DNA of 64,000 nucleotides. Source: Streptomyces sp. cf386 (GTDB taxonomy: Bacteria; Actinomycetota; Actinomycetes; Streptomycetales; Streptomycetaceae). The DNA lies in the NCBI RefSeq assembly GCF_900103585.1, contig NZ_FNHV01000022.1:95316-159315 (forward strand), written 5' to 3'. The notes under the pieces are model-generated. The model saw only the letters and a program-made list of their open reading frames with translations. It did no database searches and was not told the origin of the DNA. The position numbers were made by a program, and so were the translations under genes. This document shows positions 43,085 through 51,282 of the stretch, one piece after another (position 1 is the stretch's first letter; each line of letters opens with the position of its first letter).

Positions 43085-43999
43085 ATGAAGAATCCAGAAT
43101 CCGGTAGCGCCGGACCCGGGGGGCTCACGCGGCTACGGGCCGCCGTCCGTGACATGTGGGACGAGCTGTCCGCCTCGGAGCGCACCGTGGCCCAGTACCT
43201 CGCCAGCGCCCCCGCCGAGCAGGTCATGTTCGCCAGCGCCCAGGAGCTGGGCGCCGCCAGCGGCACCAGCAACGCCACCGTCGTACGCGCCCTCCAGCGC
43301 CTCGGCTACGCCGGCCTGCCCGCGCTCAAGCGGGAACTCGCCGCCGACTTCACCTCCGCACTCGCCCCCGAGGTGCGGCTCCAGCAGCGCATCGCGCATG
43401 TGGGCCGGGACCTGGAGGGCATCTGGAACGACGTCTTCGACGAGACGCAGGAGCGCATCGAGCAGTGCCGGCGGCTGACCGGTGCCGACGAGCTCAAGCG
43501 GGCGGTCGAGGTGCTCGCCGAGGCCCGTGAGGCGTTCTGCTACGGCGTCGCCGCGTGCGAACTCGCCGCCCGGCACCTCGCGTTGGCCCTCGGCCGGATC
43601 GGACGCCGGGCACGCTTCGTCGGGGAGACCGGCTTCGCCCTCGCCGACCCGCTGCTCACGCTCGGGCAGGGCGATGCCGTCGTCGTGTTCCAGCCGGGGC
43701 GGCACCTTGCCGAGCTCAACGTGGTCGTCGAGCGGGCGCGCGCGGTCGGGGCCCGGATCGTCTTCGTCACCGATGAGCTGGGGGAGGTCTTCGAGGACCG
43801 CGTCGACGCCGTCCTCACCGCGCCCCACACGCCGACCGGCAACACCAACGAGGCCCTGACCGGCCTGGTCGTCGCCGACGCCCTCGTCCTCGCCCTCACC
43901 ACCCTGGACGAGACCCGGGCGGTGGAGCACTCCCATCAGCTGACGGCACTGCGGGAACAGCTGCTGGCGCAGAAGGAGCCGCGTACGCGCAAGACCTGA
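43085..43999 (+). CDS. RpiR/MurR-family transcriptional regulator with SIS domain
   Basis: 304 residues from ATG 43085. The N-terminal HTH_6 domain (about 12-90) has LSASERTVAQYLASAPAEQV and the recognition segment LGAASGTSNATVVRALQRLGY. The C-terminal SIS domain (about 130-275; AREAFCYGVAACELAARHLALALGRIG, GDAVVVFQPGRHLAELN shortened) usually binds phosphosugars, but some members sense other ligands. It is divergent from the C45-importer operon, and an inverted repeat overlaps that promoter, so it is most likely its regulator. Ligand not predictable; no sugar phosphate enzyme is nearby. Confidence 0.87.
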   Translation: MKNPESGSAGPGGLTRLRAAVRDMWDELSASERTVAQYLASAPAEQVMFASAQELGAASGTSNATVVRALQRLGYAGLPALKRELAADFTSALAPEVRLQQRIAHVGRDLEGIWNDVFDETQERIEQCRRLTGADELKRAVEVLAEAREAFCYGVAACELAARHLALALGRIGRRARFVGETGFALADPLLTLGQGDAVVVFQPGRHLAELNVVVERARAVGARIVFVTDELGEVFEDRVDAVLTAPHTPTGNTNEALTGLVVADALVLALTTLDETRAVEHSHQLTALREQLLAQKEPRTRKT

Positions 44000-44063
44000 G
44001 ACGACCGCGCCGTATCGCGCGTTACGGCCGTCACGGCTCAGGTCGTGCGTCACGTTACGGCCG

Positions 44064-46757
44064 TTACAGCCCGGTCGGCCCGCCCGCCGGGTCCGCCAGC
44101 GGCTGTTCCGTCCAGATCACCTTGCCGTTCGCCGAGTACCGCGTGCCCCAGCGCTCGGCGAACTGGGCGACGAGGAACAGCCCCCGGCCGCCCTCGTCCG
44201 TGGCGGCCGCGGTGCGCAGGTGCGGGGCGGTGCTGCTGCCGTCGGAGACCTCGCAGATCAGGGCGCGGTCGCGGATCAGACGGACGCGGATGGGGCCGGT
44301 GGCGTGGCGCAGGGAGTTCGTGACCAGCTCGCTGAGGATCAGCTCGGTCGTGAACGCCTCCTCCGTCAGCCCCCAGTCGTCCAGCGTCCGCGTGGCCGCC
44401 GCCCGGACCCGGGCCACGGCGGCGGGGTCGTCCGGGACGTCCCAGGACGCCATGCGGTCGGCGGGGAGCATCCGCGTCCGGGCGATGACGAGGGCGACGT
44501 CGTCGCGCGGCCGCTCGGGCAGCAGGGCCTCCAGCACCGCCTTGCAGGTGGCCTCCGGCGTCCGGCCGTGCGTCGGCGGCGTCGCGGCGAGCGCCTCGCG
44601 CAGCAGCCCCAGCCCTACGTCGATGTCCCGCCCCTGCTGCTCGACCAGCCCGTCCGTGTACAGGACAAGACCGCTGCCCTCGGGCAGTCGCAGCTCGGCC
44701 GTCTCGAAGGGCAGGCTGCCACCCAGGCCCAAGGGCAGCCCGACGGGGACGTCGGGGAACTCGACGTCCCCGTCGGGGTGGACAAGGGCCGGTTCGAGAT
44801 GACCGGCACGGGAGAGGGTGCACAGCCCGGAGGACGGGTCGTACACGGCGTACAGGCAGGTCGCCCCGGTGACCGGCGCGCTCCGGTCGTCGCCCTCGTC
44901 CAGGTCGATGCGGGCCACCAACTCGTCCAGATGGCCGAGGAGTTCGTCGGGCGGGAGGTCCAGGGTGGAGAAGTTGTGGACCGCCGTACGTAGCCGTCCC
45001 ATCGTGGCCGCCGCGTGCAGGCCGTGTCCCACGACGTCCCCGACGACCAGCGCCACCCGCGCGCCCGGCAACGGGATGACGTCGAACCAGTCCCCGCCGA
45101 CGCCGCCCTGCGCCGCGTGCGCGGGGAGATAGCGGTAGGCGACGTCGAGGGCGCTCAGTTCCGGCAGGGCCCGGGGCAGCAGGCTGCGCTGGAGCGTGTC
45201 CGCCAGGGTGTGCTCGCGGGTGAAGCGGCGGGCGTTGTCGATGCTGACGGCGGCGCGGGCCACCAGCTCCTCGGCCACCGCGACGTCGTCCTGCTCGAAG
45301 GGCTCGGACCGGTCCGCGCGCCAGAAGGTGGCCATGCCCATGATCACGCCGCGGGCGCGCAGCGGGACCGTGAGCATCGCGTGGATGCCGAAGTCGACGA
45401 TCCTTCTGGCGTTCTCGGGATCCTGCTCCTGCCAGCCGGAGAAGGCGGGCATGTCCGCCTCCAGCACCGTCCTGCCCGTGCCGAAGCCGAAGGCCTGCGG
45501 GGTGGCCGGAGCGAAGTGGATCAGCTCCCCGATCGGGAAGAGCGGGCTGCCATCCCGCACCCCCTGGAACGCGACCCGGCGCATGTCGGTGCGGCCCTGC
45601 TTCGGCTCCCCGCCGCGCAGCACCGGATCCGCGAGATCGACGGAGACGAAGTCGGCGAACCGCGGCACCGCGAAGTCGGACAGCTCCTGTGAAGTACGCG
45701 TGACATCGAGGGTGGTGCCGATCTCCAGTCCCGCGTCGTACAGCAGCTTCAGCCGCTCCTGCGCCACGTCCGCCCTGCCGGTCATCGTCCGCAGCTCGGT
45801 GGTGTCCCGCAGCGTCGCCACGCTGCCCGGCGGCCCGCCGTCCCGGTCGGTGGAGCGCTGGCTGACCGCCAGCAGCCGGCCCTGCGCCAGGTGCACCTCG
45901 TCGGTGGCGTCCCGGCCGGAGGTGAACAGCCCGGCGAGGTCGCGCCCGATGCCCAGGGCGAAACAGGGCCGCCCCTCCGCGTCCGCGGCCAGCCCGAGCA
46001 GCCGGCGCGCCTCGTCGTTCGCCAGCGCCAGGCGCCGCTTGCCGTCCAGGATCAGCACACCCTCCCGCACGGCGTGCAGGACCGCGTCGTGATGCTCGTA
46101 CATCCGGGTCATCTCGACGGGCCCCAGCCCGTGCGTCTGCCGCAGCAGCCGCCGGCTGACCAGCGCGGTCCCGGCGGTGGCGAGGGCGAGCGCGGCCGCC
46201 GCCGCGCCGAGCAGCATCGGCAGCTGGTTGTCCACGACCCCGCCCACGCTGGCCAGCGTCACCCCGGCCGCCACCAGCCCCACGACGTCGCCGTCACCGT
46301 CGGTCACGGGGACCACGGCCCGTACAGAGGGACCGAGGGTTCCGGTGTACGTCTCCCGCACGATCCCGCCCGCCGCTGCCGGGGCGATGGTGCCGACGAA
46401 GCGCTTGCCGATCTGGTCCGGGTTGGGGTGGGTGTAGCGGATCCCGTCCCTGCTCATCACGACGATGAAGTCCACCTCGGTCGCCCGGCGAGCAGCCTCG
46501 GCGCGCGGCTGGAGCAGCGCGGGCGGATCCGGATCAGCCAGCGCCTCGACCACGCCCGGCGCGTTCGCGAACACCTCGGCCACGGCGAGGGACCGGTTGC
46601 GGGCCTCCCGCTCGGTGTCGGTGCGGACCTGCAGCACGAGGGCCACCACCGCGGCGACGACGAGGAGCGCGACGATCGCCGCCTGCAGGACGAATACCTG
46701 CCGGGCGACGGTACGCGCGCTCAACAGCGAGCGCAGGCGGCCGAGGAATCCGGCCAT
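44064..46757 (-). CDS. Membrane sensor SpoIIE-type phosphatase fused to an RsbW-like kinase
   Basis: 897 residues. Two membrane helices (about 21-43 and 181-200) frame an extracytoplasmic single-Cache-like sensor (44-178). Then PAS (about 220-325), GAF (about 340-515), SpoIIE PP2C phosphatase (about 535-760) and a C-terminal GHKL ATPase (about 780-895). Phosphatase Asp residues are intact: GGDWFDVIPL (Asp556), GDVVGHG, YTDGLVEQ (Asp702) and RDDVALV. The kinase N-box is LSELVTNSLRHA and its G2 box GGRGLFLVAQFAERWG. The phosphatase would dephosphorylate a STAS anti-anti-sigma protein, and the kinase would bind or phosphorylate it. Starts 9 bases after the stop of the upstream phosphatase, so the two are co-transcribed. 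Layout resembles OsaC-type regulators. Confidence 0.88.
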   Translation of the reverse strand: MAGFLGRLRSLLSARTVARQVFVLQAAIVALLVVAAVVALVLQVRTDTEREARNRSLAVAEVFANAPGVVEALADPDPPALLQPRAEAARRATEVDFIVVMSRDGIRYTHPNPDQIGKRFVGTIAPAAAGGIVRETYTGTLGPSVRAVVPVTDGDGDVVGLVAAGVTLASVGGVVDNQLPMLLGAAAAALALATAGTALVSRRLLRQTHGLGPVEMTRMYEHHDAVLHAVREGVLILDGKRRLALANDEARRLLGLAADAEGRPCFALGIGRDLAGLFTSGRDATDEVHLAQGRLLAVSQRSTDRDGGPPGSVATLRDTTELRTMTGRADVAQERLKLLYDAGLEIGTTLDVTRTSQELSDFAVPRFADFVSVDLADPVLRGGEPKQGRTDMRRVAFQGVRDGSPLFPIGELIHFAPATPQAFGFGTGRTVLEADMPAFSGWQEQDPENARRIVDFGIHAMLTVPLRARGVIMGMATFWRADRSEPFEQDDVAVAEELVARAAVSIDNARRFTREHTLADTLQRSLLPRALPELSALDVAYRYLPAHAAQGGVGGDWFDVIPLPGARVALVVGDVVGHGLHAAATMGRLRTAVHNFSTLDLPPDELLGHLDELVARIDLDEGDDRSAPVTGATCLYAVYDPSSGLCTLSRAGHLEPALVHPDGDVEFPDVPVGLPLGLGGSLPFETAELRLPEGSGLVLYTDGLVEQQGRDIDVGLGLLREALAATPPTHGRTPEATCKAVLEALLPERPRDDVALVIARTRMLPADRMASWDVPDDPAAVARVRAAATRTLDDWGLTEEAFTTELILSELVTNSLRHATGPIRVRLIRDRALICEVSDGSSTAPHLRTAAATDEGGRGLFLVAQFAERWGTRYSANGKVIWTEQPLADPAGGPTGL

Positions 46758-46766
46758 GCCTCTGTT

Positions 46767-47924
46767 TTAACACCGTTGGGTGGAGGTGGGCAGGGTGGCG
46801 GCAGGTGACTGGTTCCCGCGGTCGCTGTGGGTGACGGGAGCCGTCGGCTTGTGCAGCAGGAGCAGGGCCGCGTCGTCGTGGAGACGGCCGCCCACGTGGG
46901 CGAGCAGTTCGTCGTGCAGGGCGGTGACCGTGCGGGATGGCTCGTCGGACGTGTGCCGGGCCAGGCTCTCGGCGAGCGGGTAGAACTCGCGGGCGTGGTT
47001 GCGGGCCTCGGTGACGCCGTCGGTGTACAGCAGCAGCTGGTCGCCGTCGGCGAAGGGCAGCACCTGGAGTGCGGGCGTCTCGCCCGAGAGGGTGCGCAGC
47101 CCGAGGGGCGGGGCCGGACGCTCCGGGTCCACCGGGACGACGGCGGAGTCGCGCACCAGCAGCGGCGGCGCGTGGCCGCAGTTGACCACTTCCAGGTGCC
47201 CGTCCCGGGGGTAGCCCGCCACCACGGCGGTGACGAAGTCGTCGCTGCTGCCCAGGTTGCGCGCCAGGCTCCGCTCGATCCGCGCGACGACGGCGAGGAG
47301 GTCGGGCTCGTCGTAGGCGGCCTCACGGAAGACCCCGACGACAAGGGCGGCCAACCCCACGGCGGGCAGCCCCTTGCCGCGCACGTCGCCGACGATCATC
47401 CGGACCCCGTACGGCGTCGACACGAGCGCGTAGAGGTCGCCGCCGATCCGGGCCTCCGCCGCGGCGGCGCTGTAGCGCACGGCCACCCGGAACGGACCGA
47501 CCGTCGCCGGTATGGGCTGCAGCAGCGCGTGCTGAGCGGCCTCGGCGACGGAGCGGACCGCCGCCAGCACCCGCTCGCGCCGCCCGCGCAGCGTGCTGGC
47601 CAGGCAGGCCGCCAGGGTGACGGCCAGCAGCGCGGCCAGGACGACCGCCAGCTCGTCGCTGGGAGCGTCGTCGCGGACGCCGAGGACCGCGCCCACGGTG
47701 GCGCCGAGCAGCCCCACACAGAGGACCCCGCGCGGTCCGTTCGTCGTCGCGGCGAGTGCCGGTCCCGTGGCGAGCAGGGGCAGCCAGGTCATCCCGGAGC
47801 CGCCGATGAGGTCCACGAGCACGACGGCGGAGACGATCAGAAGGGGCAGCAGGGGCAGTAGGGGCAGAGCGGCGACCAGTCGCCTCGGCCAGTGATCGTG
47901 ACCATGGTGTGGGGCCTGGCTCAT
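46767..47924 (-). CDS. Membrane-bound SpoIIE/PP2C-type phosphatase
   Basis: 385 residues from the ATG complementary to 47922-47924 (MSQAPHHGHDHWPRR). Three or four membrane helices occupy about residues 15-110 (LVAALPLLPLLPLLIVSAVV and following), then a PP2C phosphatase domain (about 140-375): RIGGDLYALVSTPYGVRMIVGDVRGKGL, VTAVVAGYPRDGHLEVVNCGHAPP shortened, LLLYTDGVTEARNHARE and DDAALLLLHK, with metal Asp residues intact. Such membrane phosphatases act on anti-anti-sigma proteins. First gene of a two-gene operon with the sensor phosphatase-kinase; an inverted repeat lies about 75-93 bases upstream. Confidence 0.85.
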   Translation of the reverse strand: MSQAPHHGHDHWPRRLVAALPLLPLLPLLIVSAVVLVDLIGGSGMTWLPLLATGPALAATTNGPRGVLCVGLLGATVGAVLGVRDDAPSDELAVVLAALLAVTLAACLASTLRGRRERVLAAVRSVAEAAQHALLQPIPATVGPFRVAVRYSAAAAEARIGGDLYALVSTPYGVRMIVGDVRGKGLPAVGLAALVVGVFREAAYDEPDLLAVVARIERSLARNLGSSDDFVTAVVAGYPRDGHLEVVNCGHAPPLLVRDSAVVPVDPERPAPPLGLRTLSGETPALQVLPFADGDQLLLYTDGVTEARNHAREFYPLAESLARHTSDEPSRTVTALHDELLAHVGGRLHDDAALLLLHKPTAPVTHSDRGNQSPAATLPTSTQRC

Positions 47925-47997
47925 GTCTCGTCCGCTGTCCTCACCTGTGCGGGGGAGCCTGCACCCGGGGTGGGGGCGCACGAACCCATGGAAATGT

Positions 47998-48017
47998 CCG
48001 TTTCGTCTAGGAAACGG
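47998..48017. promoter_or_regulatory. Inverted repeat CCGTTTC-n6-GAAACGG, candidate operator
   Basis: Perfect 7-base arms with a 6-base spacer, upstream of the membrane phosphatase operon and about 60 bases beyond the stop of the IclR gene. It could also be the terminator-side hairpin of neither gene; regulator site is the likelier reading. Confidence 0.4.
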
Positions 48018-48056
48018 GTTCGACCCGGGGCGGGACAAGGCACTGATTTTCAGATA

Positions 48057-48106
48057 GTGAGCGACAGCCCTCTGGTCACGTGGTGAGCGACAGCCCCCTG
48101 GTCACG
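48057..48106. repeat. Tandem duplication of the IclR gene 3' end
   Basis: GTGAGCGACAGCCCTCTGGT continuing to 48080, and the same 24 bases with one change at 48083-48106, give a 26-base period. The second copy encodes the last residues RVTRGLSLT of the IclR protein; the first lies beyond the stop codon. Confidence 0.7.
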
Positions 48107-48840
48107 CGGCCCGCGGTCGGGAGCAGCCGCGCCGTGACCTCCTCCAGCCGGGAGAGCCGGTCGGCCCGCAGCGAGACGCCGAGCGAGCCGAGCGTGGTCC
48201 CGCTGTAGACGGGCACCGCGACACAGACCGTACCGAGGGCGTACTCCTCCAGGTCCGTGACGGCCGGGGCCAGGGGCGAGGAGGCGAGCCGCCGCAGCAG
48301 CTCCGGGGTGTCGGTGATCGTCCTGGGCGTGAGGTCGGCGAGCGTGTGCCGGGAGAGGTAGTCCTTGCGCGCCTCCTCGTCCAGCTCGCGCAGCACCGAC
48401 TTGCCCAGCGCCGTGGCGTGCCCGGCGTCCTCGAACCCCACCCACAGATCGACCCGGGGAGTGCGCGGCCCGTCGACGATCTCGGCGACCCGGATCTCCC
48501 CCTCCTCGTAGAAGGTGAGGTACGTGGCGGCCGACAGCTCGTCCCGCAGCGCGGCGAGCGTGGGGCGGATCCGGCTGAGCAGCGCCTGCGTCCGGCCCGC
48601 GGTGTGCAGCGTCTGGAGCCGCTCGCCCAGGATGAACCCGCCGTCGGCGAGCTTGCGCACGTATCCGTCGTGGACCAGCGTCCGCAGCAGGTGGTACGCC
48701 GTGGCCAGGGGCAGGCCCGTCTCCCGGGCCAGTTGCTTGGCCGGCGCGCCGTTCTCGTGCGCGCTCACCGCTTCCAGCAGGCGGAACGCGCGCTGGACGG
48801 AGCTGATGAGCGTAGGGCCGGGGCCGTCGTCAGCACCCAT
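48076..48840 (-). CDS. IclR-family transcriptional regulator
   Basis: 254 residues from the ATG complementary to 48838-48840. The N-terminal winged helix (about 12-75) reads ISSVQRAFRLLEAVSAHENG, QLARETGLPLATAYHLLRTL, followed by an effector domain (about 85-250) with YLTFYEEGEIRVAEIVDG and FEDAGHATALGKSVL. IclR proteins often control aromatic and organic acid use, and a catabolic operon lies 5 kb to the right, but its immediate neighbours are phosphatase genes, so no target can be assigned. Its last 24 bases are duplicated in tandem just past the stop codon. Confidence 0.87.
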   Translation of the reverse strand: MGADDGPGPTLISSVQRAFRLLEAVSAHENGAPAKQLARETGLPLATAYHLLRTLVHDGYVRKLADGGFILGERLQTLHTAGRTQALLSRIRPTLAALRDELSAATYLTFYEEGEIRVAEIVDGPRTPRVDLWVGFEDAGHATALGKSVLRELDEEARKDYLSRHTLADLTPRTITDTPELLRRLASSPLAPAVTDLEEYALGTVCVAVPVYSGTTLGSLGVSLRADRLSRLEEVTARLLPTAGRVTRGLSLTT

Positions 48841-48875
48841 AGGAACAGGGTGCGCCGGGCGCGGCGAGGGAGCAA

Positions 48876-50948
48876 CTAAAGAACCCGCGCGACGAGCAGC
48901 GCGACATCGTCGTGGTCGTCGGGATGCCGTAGGCCGTACAGCAGGAGGTCGCAGGTCTCCTCCAGGGGGCGGCGGGGTTCGTCGAGGAAGCCGAGGAGGA
49001 CGTTCAGGCGGTCGTCGATGGGGTGGTGGCGGGTCTCGACCAGGCCGTCGGTGTAGAGGACCAGCAGGTCGCCGGGGTCGAGACGGACGCTGGTGGTCCC
49101 GAAGGGGACGCCGCCGACGCCGAGCGGGGCTCCGGTGGGCAGTTCGAGCAGTTCGGGCGGTCGCCCGGGGCGGGCCAGCGCGGGCGGCATGTGTCCGGCG
49201 TTGGCGATGTCGCACCGCCCGGTGCGGGGGTCGTACGCGGCGTAGAGGCACGTGACGATGTAGTGCTCCAGATCGCAGGTGATCTTGTCCAGGTGCTGGA
49301 GCACGGAGCCGGGTTCGAGGTCGAGGTCCGCGTAGGCGCAGGTGGCGGTGCGCAGCCGGCCCATGGTGGCGGCGGCGTCGATGCCGTTGCCCATGACGTC
49401 GCCGACGACGAGGGCGGTCCTGTCGTCGGCCAGCGGGAGGACGTCGTACCAGTCGCCGCCGACCTCGCTGGTGGCCTGGGCGGGCTGATAGCGGGAGGCG
49501 AGCTCCAGACCGGTGTGGTGCGGGGGATGGTCGGGCAGCAGGCTGCGCTGCAGGGTGAGGGCGGTGTTGCGCACGCTCTGGAACCAGCGGGCGTTGTCGA
49601 TGGCCACGGCGGCCCGGCTGGCCAGCTCGCTCGCCAGGACCACGTCGTCCTCGTCGAACGGCACCGGGTTGCGGGTGCGCTTGAGGTCGAGGGCGCCGAG
49701 CACCTCGCCGTGGGCGATCAACGGCACCGCGAGATACGAGTGGACACCGGCCCGCGCCAGCAGCGAGGTGGCCTCGTCGTCCCGGGCGATACGCCGCAGA
49801 TCGTGCTCGCCGACATGGCGCACCAGCACCGGCCGGGCGGTGTGCACGCACAGGGTGACCAGGCGGTCGCCGTCATAGGCGGCGAGGTCACCGGGCGGGT
49901 CGGCGGCGCGCAGGGCCACGCTGGGGTAGGCCGCCTTGAGGGCGAGGGCGCGGAACAGCTCGGGGCCGTTGTCGGGCCGGCGCATCCGACGGCAGGCCAG
50001 GGCCGAGTCCAGGACGTCCACGGCGACCACGTCGGCCAGCTCGGGGGCGGCGATCTCGGCCAGTTCGCGGGCCGTCTGCTCCACCTCCAGCGTGGTGCCG
50101 ACACGGGTGGAGGCGTCGGCGACGAGGGCGAGGCGACGCCGGGCCCGGTCGGCCTCGGCCGCCGCGCGGTGCCGTTCGGTGACGTCGACGAACGAGATGG
50201 CCGCGCCCAGGACCCGCCCGCCGGGGTCGTCCAGCCGGTAGAAGGACAGCGACCAGGCGTGCTCGTGGTCGGGGTCGGCCGGCGGTCGGCCCACGTGGTA
50301 CTGGTCCAGCAGCGGGGTACCGGTGGTGAGCACCTGACGCAGGCAGGACTCGATGGTGTCGATGTCGGGCAGCGGCAGGGTCTCCCGCAGCCGACGGCCG
50401 ATGTGGTCCTCGGCCGGGGTGGCGTCGATGCGCTCCAGTGCCGGGTTGACCAGCAGATAGTGCAGGTCGGGGTCGAGGAGGGCGATGCCGATCGGGGACT
50501 GGTTGATCAGCCGCTCGCACAGCGCCAGATCGGTCTCGACCCGCTTGAGCAGGGAGTGGTCGGCCGCGATGCCCAGCGCGTAGACGTCGCCGAGATCGTC
50601 CAGCAGCCGCATGTTGCGGAACTCCGTCACCCGGGTGCTGCCGTCCTTGTGCCGCACCGGGAAGGCGCCGGCCCAGCTCCGGCCCGTCTCCAGCACGTCG
50701 GCGAACAGCTTCGCCACCGCCGGCAGGTGCTCGGGGTGGATGAACAGCCGCGCCGCGTACGTGCCGAGCGCCTCCTCGGAGGTGTAGCCGAACAGCTCCT
50801 CGGCCTGCGGGGTCCAGAACACGATGCGCCCGGCGGCGTCGACGACCACCGCGGCCACGCTCAGCACGTCCAGCAGGCCGGTCGGCCGGGGCGGCTGCGG
50901 GCCGTACCCGCCGCCGTCGGGCTCGTACGATTCGGATTCAGCTGTCAT
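48876..50948 (-). CDS. PAS-PAS-GAF SpoIIE-type phosphatase (soluble)
   Basis: 690 residues from the ATG complementary to 50946-50948, with GGAGGAG before it; the open frame continues far upstream but only antisense to the next gene. Two PAS domains (about 25-135 and 145-270; GRIVFWTPQAEELFGYTSEEALG, INQSPIGIALLDPDLHYLLVNPAL shortened), a GAF domain (about 285-450) and the SpoIIE phosphatase (about 465-690). Metal Asp residues are intact (GGDWYDVLPL, GDVMGNGID, YTDGLVETR, HDDVALLVA). No membrane helix and no kinase domain. It is divergent from another PAS-GAF-phosphatase gene. It would dephosphorylate an anti-anti-sigma protein in response to a cytoplasmic signal such as redox or light; ligand unknown. 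Confidence 0.87.
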   Translation of the reverse strand: MTAESESYEPDGGGYGPQPPRPTGLLDVLSVAAVVVDAAGRIVFWTPQAEELFGYTSEEALGTYAARLFIHPEHLPAVAKLFADVLETGRSWAGAFPVRHKDGSTRVTEFRNMRLLDDLGDVYALGIAADHSLLKRVETDLALCERLINQSPIGIALLDPDLHYLLVNPALERIDATPAEDHIGRRLRETLPLPDIDTIESCLRQVLTTGTPLLDQYHVGRPPADPDHEHAWSLSFYRLDDPGGRVLGAAISFVDVTERHRAAAEADRARRRLALVADASTRVGTTLEVEQTARELAEIAAPELADVVAVDVLDSALACRRMRRPDNGPELFRALALKAAYPSVALRAADPPGDLAAYDGDRLVTLCVHTARPVLVRHVGEHDLRRIARDDEATSLLARAGVHSYLAVPLIAHGEVLGALDLKRTRNPVPFDEDDVVLASELASRAAVAIDNARWFQSVRNTALTLQRSLLPDHPPHHTGLELASRYQPAQATSEVGGDWYDVLPLADDRTALVVGDVMGNGIDAAATMGRLRTATCAYADLDLEPGSVLQHLDKITCDLEHYIVTCLYAAYDPRTGRCDIANAGHMPPALARPGRPPELLELPTGAPLGVGGVPFGTTSVRLDPGDLLVLYTDGLVETRHHPIDDRLNVLLGFLDEPRRPLEETCDLLLYGLRHPDDHDDVALLVARVL

Positions 50949-51266
50949 CCCAGCTCCTCCGCCACCGGCCGACGCCGCCGCCGACCTCCGGCCACACCCG
51001 GGTACCACGCCTGCCCCGACCGGCACCTCCATGCTCTCTCCGGGGCGGCGCATTGCCCAGTCCGGCCGGGACCCCGTGTTCCAGGTCCCAGCGGATCGCC
51101 ACCCACTCCGAGGAGAACTCGGCCGGCCGCCTCCAACGCCGCCCACCCCCACCACGCGTCCCCGCTCCCCGGAAGGGACAACGGCCGTCGGCCCGTGCAC
51201 ATCCGGCGGACTAGCAGGAACATGGTCGTGTACGGGATGGGACCCATGGACGCTGCGTGAGGACCC
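50949..51266. other. 318-base divergent gap between two phosphatase genes
   Basis: No gene and no clear -35/-10 pair on either strand. The forward side ends in a 21-base tandem duplication that contains both the real start codon and a decoy one. A GGGTACC near 51000 resembles the -10 of stress sigma factors, but no matching -35 was found. Confidence 0.35.
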
Positions 51267-51282
51267 ATGGATGCTCCGCGAG
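51241..51282 (+). repeat. 21-base tandem duplication of the translation start region
   Basis: GACCCATGGACGCTGCGTGAG (51241-51261, given here as first copy) and the adjacent 51262-51282 differ at three positions. Both contain an in-frame ATG; in the first copy it is followed by GAC GCT GCG TGA, so it encodes only Met-Asp-Ala-Ala before a stop, while the second is the gene start at 51267. Confidence 0.75.
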
